From: Azospirillum oryzae
GTDB lineage: Bacteria > Pseudomonadota > Alphaproteobacteria > Azospirillales > Azospirillaceae
Length of the DNA stretch: 64,000 bases
Assembly: GCF_008364795.1 (NCBI RefSeq)
Contig: NZ_VTTM01000013.1
Coordinates: forward strand, 1 to 64,000
Reading direction: 5' to 3'
This document shows positions 1 through 8,605 of the stretch, in pieces (within the stretch, counting starts at the first letter, position 1; each line of letters opens with the position of its first letter). The translations under genes were made by a program, and so were the position numbers. The notes under the pieces were generated by a model. That model had not been told where the DNA came from. It did not search any database and saw only the letters and a list, made by a program, of their open reading frames with translations.

Positions 1-1
1 G

Positions 2-973
2 GGCGTGCCGCTCAGCCTGTCCACCCTGGCCGACCAAGTGGGCGCCGCCGCCGTGGTGCTGAAGCCGCTGCACGACCTGATCGCCGCGCATGTGATGGCG
101 GCCGGGCGGCTGCATGGAGACGACACGCCGGTGCCCGTGCTGGCCAAGGGCAAGACCGACACAGGGCGGCTGTGGGTGTATGTGCGTGATGACCGGCCAT
201 TCGCCGGCCAAGCCCCACCGGCAGCGCTGTTCCACTATTCGCGAGACCGCAAGGGCGAGCATCCCGAACGGCACCTGGCCGGATTCACGGGATGGCTGCA
301 GGCGGATGCGTTCGCCGGCTATAATCGGCTGTACGACCCCGACCGCCAGCCGGGGCCGATCCATGCCGCGCTGTGTTGGGCGCATGCCCGGCGCAGCTTC
401 TTCAAGCTGGCCGACATCGCCGCGAACATCAAGCGCGGCAAGGATGCCCCGCCGCTCTCACCGCTGGCGCTGGAGGCGGTGACGCGCATCGATGCCCTCT
501 TCGATCTCGAGCGCGCCCTGAATGGCAAGCCGGCGGCCGAGCGGCTGGCGGCCCGCCAGGAGCACGGCGCCGCTCTGATCGCCGCGCTGGAGGACTGGAT
601 GCGGAGGGAGCGCGCCCGGCTTTCCCGCCATGCCCCCGTGGCCAAGGCGATGGACTACATGCTGACGCGCTGGGACGGCTTCACCCGGTTCCTCGCCGAT
701 GGCCGGCTCTGCCTGACCAACAACGCCGCCGAACGCGGCCTGCGCGGGATCGCCCTCGGGAGGAAGGCGTGGCTCTTTTGCGGCTCCGATCGCGGCGGCC
801 AGCGGGCGGCGATCATGTACGGCCTGATCACCACGGCGAAGCTCAACGACGTCGATCCCCAAGCGTGGCTCGCCGACGTGCTGGCCCGCATCAACGACAT
901 GCCCCAAACCCGCCTGCGCGAACTCCTCCCCTGGGAATGGAAGGCAATCCGCGAGCAGACGAAAGCGGCCTGA
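2..973 (+). CDS. tnpC: IS66 family transposase (TnpC), 5' truncated by window edge
   Basis: The reading frame is open from the first bases, so the gene starts outside the window. About 323 residues of a protein that is normally near 500 are visible. The visible part has the IS66 catalytic core and C-terminal tail: an HGDDTPVPV segment with the first acidic residues, a central CWAHARRSFF segment, and the family-typical TNNAAERGLRGIALGRK segment, which carries the last catalytic Glu, followed by WLFCGSDRGG. The end shows the short IS66 C-terminal domain (LLPWEW). It would be a DDE transposase acting with TnpA and TnpB, which must lie upstream. No inverted repeat was identified downstream of the stop, so the right end of the element is not placed. 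Confidence 0.9.
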   Translation, partial: GVPLSLSTLADQVGAAAVVLKPLHDLIAAHVMAAGRLHGDDTPVPVLAKGKTDTGRLWVYVRDDRPFAGQAPPAALFHYSRDRKGEHPERHLAGFTGWLQADAFAGYNRLYDPDRQPGPIHAALCWAHARRSFFKLADIAANIKRGKDAPPLSPLALEAVTRIDALFDLERALNGKPAAERLAARQEHGAALIAALEDWMRRERARLSRHAPVAKAMDYMLTRWDGFTRFLADGRLCLTNNAAERGLRGIALGRKAWLFCGSDRGGQRAAIMYGLITTAKLNDVDPQAWLADVLARINDMPQTRLRELLPWEWKAIREQTKAA

Positions 974-989
974 CCGCGGCTCTCAGCGG

Positions 990-1226
990 ATGCTTACGAT
1001 GCACCAGTCCCCGGCTTGGTCCGTTCGTCACGTGGCCACCCGCATTCACGGGTGCGATCTCGCTGTAACCTGGCGTCCTGAATGCTGGGTATGGACCGTA
1101 ACCGTTGCCGGCGAACAAGTTGCCAGCGGGAGATCGCGCAGCCAGGAGGGCGCCCAGAATGCTGCCGTGCAGGCAGCACGGCGCCACGCGGACGATGGTG
1201 GCAAGGTGCAACTCCCATTGTTCTGA
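990..1226 (+). CDS. Small hypothetical protein
   Basis: A 78-residue reading frame starts 16 bases after the IS66 transposase stop. The middle contains a hydrophobic WTVTVAGEQVASG stretch followed by an Ala/Arg-rich segment (QNAAVQAARRHADDGG) and a short tail. No signal peptide, membrane segment or known motif is recognised, and I do not see a clear ribosome binding site. It could be a real small plasmid gene or a chance frame in GC-rich DNA. The alternating polar/hydrophobic pattern in the first half favours coding only slightly. Nothing else in 1227-1412 looks like a gene. Confidence 0.35.
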   Translation: MLTMHQSPAWSVRHVATRIHGCDLAVTWRPECWVWTVTVAGEQVASGRSRSQEGAQNAAVQAARRHADDGGKVQLPLF

Positions 1227-1412
1227 GATCGACGGCGACCTCGTCGGTCATGCAGCGGTTGCGCACAGCAATCCTGCGGCCGCAAAGACGCGGGTCGGGC
1301 TGATCTGTCGGGTTCTCACGGCGGGGGTATGCGCGGGCGCCTGCACATCGAGGCAAGCCCGTCCGGATCGAAAGTGCTGCACCAGTGAAAGAAGAAGAGA
1401 TTTCCGCGCTGG

Positions 1413-3596
1413 TCAGGCTGCTTTTGCCAATAGCCACTCCTTCAGCTTCGACCACCGGTGCCCCTCCTGCCGTGCCCGCACCGCCGTCCCGAGCGCCTTC
1501 CGCTGGCCCACGACGACGACCAGCCGCTTCCCGCGGGTAACACCGGTGTAGACGAGATTGCGCTTGAGCATCGTCCAGTGCTGCATCGCCAGCGGGATGA
1601 CGACGGCCGGGTATTCCGAGCCCTGGCTCTTGTGGATCGTCGTCGCATAGGCCAGAGACACCCTATCCAGCTCGCCGAAGTCGTAGGGGACCTCCCGGCC
1701 GTCGAAGTCGATCAGCAGTTCGCTGTTCTCGGGGTCCATTGCGGTGATGACGCCCAGGTCCCCGTTGTAGACCTCCTTCTCGTAGTCGTTTTCGGTCTGC
1801 ATCACCTTGTCGCCAACGCAATAGGTCCAGCCAAAGCGCTCGACCCGGACATCGCCCGGCGGGTTCAGGACCGCCTGGAGTTCCACATTCAGCGACCGAG
1901 AGCCGAGACCGCCGCGGTTCATCGGACAGAGCACCTGGACATCGCGTACGGGATCGAGGCCGAAACGCTTCGGGATCCGGTTTCGAACGACCTCGATCAG
2001 CTTGCGGACACCGTCCTCGGGCTCCACCGCTTCGACGAAGTAGAAGTCTGAGCCTTCTACGGGTGTCAGGTCCGGCATCTGCCCCTGGTTGATGCGGTGG
2101 GCATTGACGATGATGCGGCTGGCCGCTGCCTGCCGGAAGACCTCGGTCAGGCGCACGACAGGCACGGCGCCGGATGCGATTATGTCAGCCAAAATCTGCC
2201 CCGGCCCCACCGACGGCAACTGGTCGACATCACCGACCAGGATCAGGGCCGACCTGTCGGGAACCGCCTTCAGCAGTGCGTTCATCAGCGGCACGTCCAC
2301 CATGGACGTCTCGTCGACGACGAGCAGGTCGCACTCCAGCCGGTTCTCCTCGCTGTGCTTGAAGCCTCCGGCAGCCGGGTCGAAGGCAAGCATCCGATGG
2401 ATCGTCCTGGCCTCCATTCCGGTGCTCTCCGAGAGCCGCTTGGCCGCGCGGCCGGTCGGGGCGCACAGCAGGATGCGGATGTGCTTGGCGGCCAGGATCT
2501 TCAGGATGGAGTTGACCAGCGTCGTCTTACCGACGCCCGGGCCGCCGGTGATGACCATCACCTTGGATGCCAGGGCAAGCCGGACAGCCTCCCGCTGGCT
2601 CGGCGCCAGCGTCAGTCCCGTCCTCCCCTTCACCCACTCCAGCGCCTTCTCCATGTCGATGGCGGGCCAGGGCAGCGTCCCGCCCGCAAGTCCCCGCAGC
2701 CGGGCGGCGATGGCCTGCTCGGCCCGGTACAGCCCGGCCAGAAAGACGCAGCCCCTACCCTCCAGTTGGTCGGCTATCACGGCGCCGTCCCGAAGCTCGT
2801 CCGCCAGCGCCCCGGCCACCAGATCGGTGCCAACCTCCAGGAGCTCGCTGGCGAGCTTCTCCAAGTCCTCCACCGGCAGACCGCAATGCCCCTCGTCCAT
2901 CGCTTCAGCCAGCGCATAGCCGATGCCCGCCCGGACGCGGACCATGGCCGTCTTCTCGATGCCCAGCTTGGCCGCGATCTGGTCGGCCGTCTTGAAGCCG
3001 ATGCCGCGGATGTCCCGGGCCAGCCGGTATGGGTTCTCGGTGATGAGTTGGATGGCCTCCTGCCCATAGGTCTTGTAGATGCGGACGGCCCGGGAGGTCC
3101 CGACGCCGTTGGCGTGCAGGAACAGCATGATCTCCCTGATCGCCCGCTGGTCGGCCCATCCCTTTACGATGCGGTCGGCCCGCCTGGGCCCAATGCCGGT
3201 GACCTCGCGCAGGCGAGCAGGTTCGGCCTCGATGACGTCGAACACGGCCTCGCCGAACGCTTTAACGAGCTTCTTCGCGTAGACCGGGCCGATTCCCTTG
3301 ATCATGCCAGAGCCTAGGTACTTCTCGATGCCCTCCAGCGTGGTCGGCTGGGTTGCCTTCAGGAAGGTGGCCTTGAACTGGAGGCCGTGGGTGCGATCGT
3401 TGACCCAGCTGCCGCTCGCCTGAATCCACTCCCCGGCCGAGATCATCGCCGCATGGCCGACCACCACGACAAGGTCCCGATGCCCCCGGACTTTCACCCG
3501 GAGCACGCAAAAGCCGGTCTCGGCGCTGTGAAAGGTCACGCGCTCCACCAGCCCGGCCAGGGACTCCGTTGATAACGCGATAGCTTGCCCGCTCAT
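1413..3596 (-). CDS. recD2: RecD2-like SF1B DNA helicase
   Basis: A predicted 5'-3' ATP-dependent DNA helicase of the RecD2/TraA type, 727 residues from the chosen start. The N-terminal 300 residues hold the RecD2-specific OB-like region and tandem helix-hairpin-helix motifs (GIGPVYAKKL, VTGIGPRRADRI, IRGIGFKTADQI). A Walker A motif GGPGVGKTT lies near residue 350 and Walker B DETSMVD near 427. The C-terminal UvrD-type domain has the helicase motif YATTIHKSQGSEYP near 650 and VYTGVTRGKRL. I chose the ATG at 3596 (MSGQAIALS) because residues before it look unlike the family; a longer frame opens at 3740. The absence of RecB and RecC genes fits a stand-alone RecD2. It lies in a plasmid-type block with two further helicases. 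Confidence 0.9.
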   Translation of the reverse strand: MSGQAIALSTESLAGLVERVTFHSAETGFCVLRVKVRGHRDLVVVVGHAAMISAGEWIQASGSWVNDRTHGLQFKATFLKATQPTTLEGIEKYLGSGMIKGIGPVYAKKLVKAFGEAVFDVIEAEPARLREVTGIGPRRADRIVKGWADQRAIREIMLFLHANGVGTSRAVRIYKTYGQEAIQLITENPYRLARDIRGIGFKTADQIAAKLGIEKTAMVRVRAGIGYALAEAMDEGHCGLPVEDLEKLASELLEVGTDLVAGALADELRDGAVIADQLEGRGCVFLAGLYRAEQAIAARLRGLAGGTLPWPAIDMEKALEWVKGRTGLTLAPSQREAVRLALASKVMVITGGPGVGKTTLVNSILKILAAKHIRILLCAPTGRAAKRLSESTGMEARTIHRMLAFDPAAGGFKHSEENRLECDLLVVDETSMVDVPLMNALLKAVPDRSALILVGDVDQLPSVGPGQILADIIASGAVPVVRLTEVFRQAAASRIIVNAHRINQGQMPDLTPVEGSDFYFVEAVEPEDGVRKLIEVVRNRIPKRFGLDPVRDVQVLCPMNRGGLGSRSLNVELQAVLNPPGDVRVERFGWTYCVGDKVMQTENDYEKEVYNGDLGVITAMDPENSELLIDFDGREVPYDFGELDRVSLAYATTIHKSQGSEYPAVVIPLAMQHWTMLKRNLVYTGVTRGKRLVVVVGQRKALGTAVRARQEGHRWSKLKEWLLAKAA

Positions 3597-3769
3597 GCCG
3601 GGATTGTGCTGGATTCCCGACCGTGAGACCAGATTTGTCAGCTCCGCCCCAGTTTTCCCGTCATCCAGCTCCTCCAAGACGTTGGCTTGTTCGGTGCGGC
3701 CGGGAACGCCGGCGCCCCCAAGCAGCGGCGGCGGCGGCAATCTAGTCGCTCCGCCGTATCACCCCGATG

Positions 3770-4255
3770 TCAGGGGGCCGCCTTGCCGCGACCACGGCCA
3801 CGCCCTGTCGGTTTTTCCGGTGCCACTGGCGCGGGTGTCTGAGCGCGACGCCCAAGCCCCATACCCTTTGCCAGTTCGGATCGAGCCGCCGCGTAGGCGG
3901 GTGCCGCCATCGGGTACTCCGGCGGCAGACCCCATTTCGCCCGGTATTCGTCGGGCGCCAGGTCGTGCTCGACGCGCAGGTGACGCTTGAGAAGCTTGTT
4001 CTTCTGCCCGCATTCCAGGCAGGTGATCGTGTCTTGCGACACGGAACGCTTGATGGGGACGGCCGGCTGCTGGACCTCCGATCGCGCCGATGCGGGGTTG
4101 CTCGCGGTGGAGAGTGCCCCGTAGATCCCGCGCAGCACCGCAGGGATCTCAGCCACTGCCAGGGTATGGTTGCTCAGGTACGCGGACGCAATCTTGGCGG
4201 TGATCTGCACCAGGCCTGCTTGATCAAAGCGATCCTCATGGTTCTGCTCGGACAT
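3770..4255 (-). CDS. MucR/Ros family zinc-finger transcriptional regulator
   Basis: A 161-residue protein of the MucR/Ros family, alphaproteobacterial DNA-binding proteins with a single C2H2 zinc finger that usually repress genes through AT-rich targets. The finger is plain in CLECGQKNKLLKRHLRVEHD at about residues 79-98. It is followed by the conserved LAPDEYRAKWGLPPEYPMAAPAY block in which the family has its DNA-contacting helix. The C-terminal tail is basic and glycine-rich (TGRGRGRGKAAP). The gene is divergent from the PAPS-reductase-like gene, and a conserved upstream element lies in the shared intergenic region. That arrangement makes this regulator the obvious candidate to control the element at 4364, 11198, 13675 and 17877, but this is inference. 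Confidence 0.9.
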   Translation of the reverse strand: MSEQNHEDRFDQAGLVQITAKIASAYLSNHTLAVAEIPAVLRGIYGALSTASNPASARSEVQQPAVPIKRSVSQDTITCLECGQKNKLLKRHLRVEHDLAPDEYRAKWGLPPEYPMAAPAYAAARSELAKGMGLGRRAQTPAPVAPEKPTGRGRGRGKAAP

Positions 4256-4363
4256 TCAAAGTGTCTCCACTGTCGGTGCAAGACGGTGATGCGGGCCGCC
4301 AAACTAGCACGAAGAACGGCATTCATCACAGTGTAAACTCAACAACGAAAACTCGGAGATCAG

Positions 4364-4398
4364 CATTTTTTATCTTGTTCTATGCGCTGTGTACGATA
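4364..4398 (+). promoter_or_regulatory. Shared upstream element, copy A
   Basis: An AT-rich start (CATTTTTTATC) is followed by GCGCTGTGTACGATA, 48 bases before the start of the PAPS-reductase-like gene. The same arrangement recurs at 11211-11245, 13675-13708 and 17877-17910, always on the coding strand upstream of a gene. TACGAT may serve as a -10 hexamer; I could not define a convincing common -35. Confidence 0.75.
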
Positions 4399-4446
4399 TA
4401 CTTCCTTTCATCGGCGCCGCCCTCCCCCACAATTCCGGAGTCCCCT

Positions 4447-5502
4447 ATGTTCCAGTACACGCTGGACATCTTCTCCGATTCCGCTTCAGTTCCGATCTCT
4501 GGGCTTGGCCCAGTTTCGGTTCCTTTCTTCGAACCGGACTTGGCAAGCTATGACCATTTCCTTATAGCATTCAGCGGGGGCAAAGACAGCGTTGCACTGG
4601 TCCTTGACCTGCTGGAGCGTGGTATTGATCCTGAAAAAATTGAACTTTGGCACCATGATGTTGACGGTCGTGAGGACCACGGCAATTTCATGGACTGGCC
4701 GGTCACGGCAGATTACTGCCGCAAGTTCGCTGCAGCCTTTGGGTTGCGCATTTATTTCTCCTGGCGAATCGGTGGCTTCAAGCGTGAACTCCTGAAGACT
4801 AACGCCATGATCGCGCCGGTGGCCTTCGAAACACCTGAAGGCGTGAAGGTGGCCGGTGGAGAGCGCGGCGAAGTCGCGACCCGGCGGCGCTGGCCAGCGC
4901 TCTCGCCCAATCTGCGCATTCGCTGGTGCAGTGGTGGTTTGAAAGTGGATGTAATGTCTATTGCGATCAACAACCAAGAGAGGTTCCGAGGCAAACGCGT
5001 CTTAGTGATGACCGGAGAACGGGCAGCGGAGAGCACCAACCGGGCCAAGTACCTACCGTTCGAGAACCATCGCTGCAACGCACCTGGTAGACGGGTCAAC
5101 CGGACAGTCCATGTCTGGCGATCCGTGCACGCCTGGAGCGACGAGGATGTCTGGGCGATCATCAGGCGACATGGGGTTGTAGCTCATCCCTGCTACTACC
5201 TGGGATGGGGGCGGGCGTCCTGTGCCGCGTGCATCTATGGCTCGCCGTCGCAATGGGCCAGCCTGCGCGTGGCAGCGCCCGAGATGTTTGGCGTGATCTC
5301 CACGATGGAGGGCGAGCTGGGGCACACCATCCAGCGGGACGAAACGGTCACGCAGCGCGCTGACCGTGGGCGTGCGCATGACATGGATCCGGAGACCATC
5401 CGCATCGCCATGTCCCGCACCTACGAAGGACTCATCCGCGTGGCTACCGCGGACTGGCACCTGCCGAAGGGCGCATACGGCGAGAACGCCGGCCCCTGCT
5501 GA
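4447..5502 (+). CDS. PAPS reductase-fold (adenine nucleotide alpha-hydrolase) protein
   Basis: A 351-residue protein of the phosphoadenosine phosphosulfate reductase fold. The PP-loop SGGKDS is at residues 43-48. A second conserved region, LVMTGERAAESTNR, and a Cys pair in GRASCAACIYGSP mark the same group, which includes phage and plasmid proteins and the DndC/SspD sulfurtransferases of DNA phosphorothioation. None of the other dnd or ssp genes is visible nearby, so neither assimilatory sulfate reduction nor DNA phosphorothioation can be claimed. The ATG at 4447 has GGAG seven bases upstream and follows the conserved upstream element; the open frame extends further 5' to 4261 but across that element. 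The function is open: nucleotide or nucleic-acid thiolation, or a related adenylation. Confidence 0.85.
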   Translation: MFQYTLDIFSDSASVPISGLGPVSVPFFEPDLASYDHFLIAFSGGKDSVALVLDLLERGIDPEKIELWHHDVDGREDHGNFMDWPVTADYCRKFAAAFGLRIYFSWRIGGFKRELLKTNAMIAPVAFETPEGVKVAGGERGEVATRRRWPALSPNLRIRWCSGGLKVDVMSIAINNQERFRGKRVLVMTGERAAESTNRAKYLPFENHRCNAPGRRVNRTVHVWRSVHAWSDEDVWAIIRRHGVVAHPCYYLGWGRASCAACIYGSPSQWASLRVAAPEMFGVISTMEGELGHTIQRDETVTQRADRGRAHDMDPETIRIAMSRTYEGLIRVATADWHLPKGAYGENAGPC

Positions 5503-5593
5503 CCGCCGGAGGTCTCCTTCTCCTGGTCGGGCTCACTTCGCCCTGTCGGACAGCCTCCTCTCCGGGTATGCTCCCGCCGAGAGGTGCAGCCCG

Positions 5594-5881
5594 ATGTCCT
5601 ACCGTAACAACCACCGCAACCGCTTGGCACTGTGCGCCATCGCCATCGGCATGTGCATGCTGGTCGTGGCAAGCCAGCTACTCCCGTGGCTGCACACAGC
5701 GACCCTGATCGCGGGCGCGGTCATCGCGGTCGTCCTGCTGGCGTTCCTTGGTTTCCGCTACACGGCGTTCTGGCGCGACATCTGGATCATGCGCCGCGCA
5801 TTCAACCAGGCGGTCGACGAGGCGAACGAGCGCCGGAGCCTCGAGCCCTTGTCGCGCTTGGACGCCAAGAAATACGACTGA
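5594..5881 (+). CDS. Small two-segment membrane protein
   Basis: A 95-residue protein preceded by GAGAGG at a suitable distance from the ATG. Two hydrophobic segments are visible, LALCAIAIGMCMLVVASQLL (about residues 11-30) and LIAGAVIAVVLLAFLGF (about 38-54). A charged cytoplasmic-type tail (RRAFNQAVDEANERRSLEP) follows. It lies 91 bases after the PAPS-reductase-like gene on the same strand and may be cotranscribed. No family is recognised. Confidence 0.7.
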   Translation: MSYRNNHRNRLALCAIAIGMCMLVVASQLLPWLHTATLIAGAVIAVVLLAFLGFRYTAFWRDIWIMRRAFNQAVDEANERRSLEPLSRLDAKKYD

Positions 5882-5935
5882 GAACCCACGCGATCCTCTA
5901 ACGCTTTAAATCGATGCTATGCGCTGACATCCGCT

Positions 5936-6403
5936 CTAGTTCGAGCATCCGCGAGCGGGCGGCACTTGCGGGTAGGCGATCACGGTAAGGCGCTGTGCGT
6001 CCAATGCCACATGCAGGTAGCAGTCCGAGGATCGGTAGAACATTCCCGCAATCTCAATGGTGAGGCCAGCCCTGGCGGCGAGTTCGTCGAGACACGTCTT
6101 GGCCGTCTGCAGCGACGTCATCAGATAGGGCTCCGCCACAGAAGAGCCGATCCGAAGTAGATTGTGCGTGGTCTCTTTGGGCGCTATTGGCACCGCTCCC
6201 GCAAGGCCACCGCCAATGGGGGAGGCGCCGATCAGCAGACCGGTATCCTCGGCCGATATGATCTCCGCCCGAGACGGGTTTATCGGATAAGAGCCGACCG
6301 CAAGCACGAGGCGGCGTCGTCGGATCAACTCCTCCAAATGTCCAACCGGCATCATGGCCACCCCGGCGGCGGCAGGCTCCTGGCCCGCATGATCGGCGAT
6401 CAT
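5936..6403 (-). CDS. Hypothetical protein, coupled pair (second gene)
   Basis: A 155-residue protein of unknown family. It is predicted to be soluble, with a glycine-rich central part (LLIGASPIGGGLAGAVPIAP) and no signal peptide. Its start codon at 6403 overlaps the stop of the upstream gene (6400) by four bases in an ATGA arrangement, which implies translational coupling and a joint role. The pair is divergent from the next minus-strand gene by about 625 bases of sequence without a clear gene. Confidence 0.6.
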   Translation of the reverse strand: MIADHAGQEPAAAGVAMMPVGHLEELIRRRRLVLAVGSYPINPSRAEIISAEDTGLLIGASPIGGGLAGAVPIAPKETTHNLLRIGSSVAEPYLMTSLQTAKTCLDELAARAGLTIEIAGMFYRSSDCYLHVALDAQRLTVIAYPQVPPARGCSN

Positions 6404-6675
6404 TGGGGCACCTCCTCAGCTTGCGCAATTTCGGCCCTCGCAGCGCGCTCAATGCACCGTTCCAGAACCAAGTCGGCGACCCTCGCTAGGACTTGGGCCT
6501 CCACAGGACCGCGTCCGGTCAGGAGGGCGCGACGCACTTCATTTTTTGCCTCCGGGGTGACGGCGTCCGAGATCGCCATCGCCGCTACTGTGACGTCAGG
6601 AGCGGAGCGTTGGATCATTGCGACGTATTGTTCGAGAGCACTACCTGGAGGGCCATAGACGACGACGAAATGCAT
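6400..6675 (-). CDS. Hypothetical protein, coupled pair (first gene)
   Basis: A 91-residue protein starting MHFVVVYGPPGSALEQY. The beginning could be the first strand and loop of a nucleotide-binding or macro-type fold, since GPPGS is P-loop-like, but it lacks the GK[ST] of a Walker A motif, so no ATPase function is claimed. The rest is Ala-rich and helical (RRALLTGRGPVEAQVLARVADLVLERC). A longer frame opens at 6768; I prefer the ATG at 6675 because the extra residues (SLPLRSGILPG) look random. It is translationally coupled to the following gene. Confidence 0.55.
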   Translation of the reverse strand: MHFVVVYGPPGSALEQYVAMIQRSAPDVTVAAMAISDAVTPEAKNEVRRALLTGRGPVEAQVLARVADLVLERCIERAARAEIAQAEEVPQ

Positions 6676-7300
6676 GGCGGACGCTCGCGCTATTCCAGGG
6701 AGGATTCCCGACCGAAGTGGCAAGCTTGGCGACGTCAGTCGACACTTAGCCGTACCGTACGGACACAATGCTCACGTGATGTGTTGCATAACCGAGTATG
6801 CATCCTTAGAGTGCCCTTCCTTTGTGTCTCGCTATTATTGCGCGACTTTCCGCAAAAGGACAATCCTACCCTTGGTGTTATGGCGAGGTCCGCCCAGGCG
6901 CTGCTCTCTCGCCAGCGTTGTCTCCTACCGGAGGTGACGCTGGGCTGGAGCCTGATCCTGACCGCCAGAGGCAGGTTCTTGGCGCTCCAATTCTGGCGGC
7001 GCTCGGTCTGACGACTGCAGGCCAGGTGGCAATAGTTGCCGCAATCCTACCCAGGGGGACCTCCCCGCCCCCCGACGCCCTCGGAGACGAACGCGGGGGA
7101 CCGGATGGTGTGCAAGCGAGCGAACGGGTGCTCGACGTGCGGGGCAGCTATCGCGAGCTGCGCGACATCGCCTGCCGCCTGACCGTTCGGCAGACGGGAG
7201 GCTATGCCCGGCGCACCGACCCGAGGCCCGCAAACTCGCCTCACGGCATGGGGGCTGCCCCGGCGTACCGGGACTGCGGACAGATTGAACCGCCCGGTGG
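6676..7300. other. Gene-poor interval with one copy of a coding-derived repeat
   Basis: No convincing gene lies here. At about 6921-7030 it holds a diverged copy of the sequence that encodes the C-terminal part of the lipoprotein at 9512-9706. On the minus strand the similarity reads PPGLQSSDRAPPELERQEP against PPGLRSSDQSPVEVQRQEP. Several frames stay open on both strands, as expected at this GC content. Confidence 0.5.
6921..7030 (-). repeat. Diverged repeat of the lipoprotein gene 3' region (copy 1)
   Basis: Roughly 110 bases match 9509-9620 in the same orientation, with the core CTGACCGCCAGAGGCAGG identical in both. The minus-strand reading of both copies keeps the ERQEPASGGQ / VQRQEPASGGQ peptide. 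Copy 1 has no lipoprotein signal upstream, so it is either a gene fragment or part of a short mobile cassette. Confidence 0.6.
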
Positions 7301-8524
7301 TTAATCTTCCACAGGCTCGTCAAGATCGAAGAACCGGCGTGCGAACTGGTCAAATTGGGGAACGGTGAAGTCGATGAGGCCATGCTGCGGGGCGTACACG
7401 AACCCCTTGCGGATCAGGGTCGCACGCGCCGGGCCGATCTGATCCACTTTCTTGTGCATGTGGGCGGCCACATCGGCAATGCGGTAGGGGCCGCTGCCGA
7501 TCTCCGCCATGGCGGCGAGGAATCTCTTCTCGCCGGTCGTCGCCCGGTCGATGCGGACCTTGAAGAAGCTCGCATCGAGGGCCTTCGTAGCCTCAAAGCG
7601 TGCGATCTCGGCGTCAACCTTGGTGATCGGGCTGGCGAGGGCCTGCTCCCAAGCGTGTTTACCGAACTCCTGAATGAAGTACGGATAGCCTTCTGTGATG
7701 TCTAGAATGTGCTCCACGGCGTCCGGGGCAAAGTGGACGTCCCGCTCCCGGGCCGGGCCGACCAGGGCCTCGGCTGCGGCGGCGCGGCGCAGGTTCTCGA
7801 CAGGTCGAAAGTCGAAGAGCCGCTCTGCGTACGATCGCGCGTCGCCGGAAAGGGCGGCGATCTGCGGCAGCCCGGCGCAGATGAAGACGATGGGCAGAGC
7901 CTTCTGCGAGATCCGGTGGCTGGCGGCGATCAGCCCAGCGAGGCCGGCATCGTCGAGGTACTGCACCTCATCGATCAGCAGTCCGACGGGCGTTCCGGAT
8001 GACCGCGCCGCCTCGCCAAGCGCCACGAACAGGTCGGTGAGGTCGGACTTTAGGTCCCCGGAGTCGGCTTGTCCGAGCGCGGCATCGACGTCGAACCTGA
8101 ACTCCGGCCCGTCGGGGATTCCAACGGTGAAAGCCTTCAGCACCCGGAGGGCGGAAATCCCGAAGTCCTTGGCCCGCTCAAACATATTGGCCCGGAGAAG
8201 CAGCTTCCGGACGGCTTTGGCAATCTCACCGCGAAAGTCGATCCCCTCCGCCAATTCCATGTGCTCGATGCGGTAGCCTTCCTCCTCAGCTATGCGCTCG
8301 GCCTCGTTCAGCAGGACGGTCTTCCCGACGCCGCGGAGGCCGTAGAACATTATCGAACGCTGCGGTGCGCCTCCCTTCACCATCTTATACAGCTTGGTGA
8401 CCGCATCGATTTCGGCCTGACGGCCCGAAAGGATCAGCGGGCGCGTGCCGGCCCCTGGGCGATACGGGTTGCAGTAGGGATCCAATGCACGACTCCAGCA
8501 ATCCGTCCTGGTAAGAGGCGTCAC
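7301..8524 (-). CDS. ORC1/CDC6-like AAA ATPase
   Basis: A 407-residue ATPase of the archaeal-ATPase/ORC type that is often carried on plasmids and prophages. The N-terminal part has LILSGRQAEIDAV followed by a Walker A motif in MFYGLRGVGKTVLLN at about residues 59-73. Walker B is LLIDEVQYLDD, with sensor-1 IVFICAGLPQIAAL. The C-terminal 100 residues look like a winged-helix region (YRIADVAAHMHKKVDQIGPARATLIRKGF shortened here to its pattern of hydrophobics). The start is uncertain: ATG at 8524 or TTG at 8485. It probably remodels DNA-protein complexes, but the substrate cannot be read from the sequence. It has no neighbour that looks like an obvious partner. Confidence 0.8.
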   Translation of the reverse strand: MTPLTRTDCWSRALDPYCNPYRPGAGTRPLILSGRQAEIDAVTKLYKMVKGGAPQRSIMFYGLRGVGKTVLLNEAERIAEEEGYRIEHMELAEGIDFRGEIAKAVRKLLLRANMFERAKDFGISALRVLKAFTVGIPDGPEFRFDVDAALGQADSGDLKSDLTDLFVALGEAARSSGTPVGLLIDEVQYLDDAGLAGLIAASHRISQKALPIVFICAGLPQIAALSGDARSYAERLFDFRPVENLRRAAAAEALVGPARERDVHFAPDAVEHILDITEGYPYFIQEFGKHAWEQALASPITKVDAEIARFEATKALDASFFKVRIDRATTGEKRFLAAMAEIGSGPYRIADVAAHMHKKVDQIGPARATLIRKGFVYAPQHGLIDFTVPQFDQFARRFFDLDEPVED

Positions 8525-8605
8525 TTATAGCGGAGGCGTCCTGAGTGTTCACGCGATTCTCCCGCACGGCTGTCACGTCACCCGGCGGATGGAAGTCTCC
8601 GGCGT

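Noticed and set aside
4447..5502. A DNA phosphorothioation (dnd or ssp) system
   Set aside because: Only the PAPS-reductase fold is shared; no dndA/B/D/E, ssp or cysteine desulfurase gene is in the window.
5905..5930. GATGCTATGCGCTGACATC near 5913 as a fifth copy of the shared element
   Set aside because: It matches only TATGCGCTG and lacks the TGTACGATA half that defines the other copies; no gene follows on that strand.
6822..7304. A 160-codon plus-strand frame in the gene-poor interval
   Set aside because: It crosses the repeat on the strand opposite to the conserved peptide and has low-complexity Pro/Gly/Arg composition.
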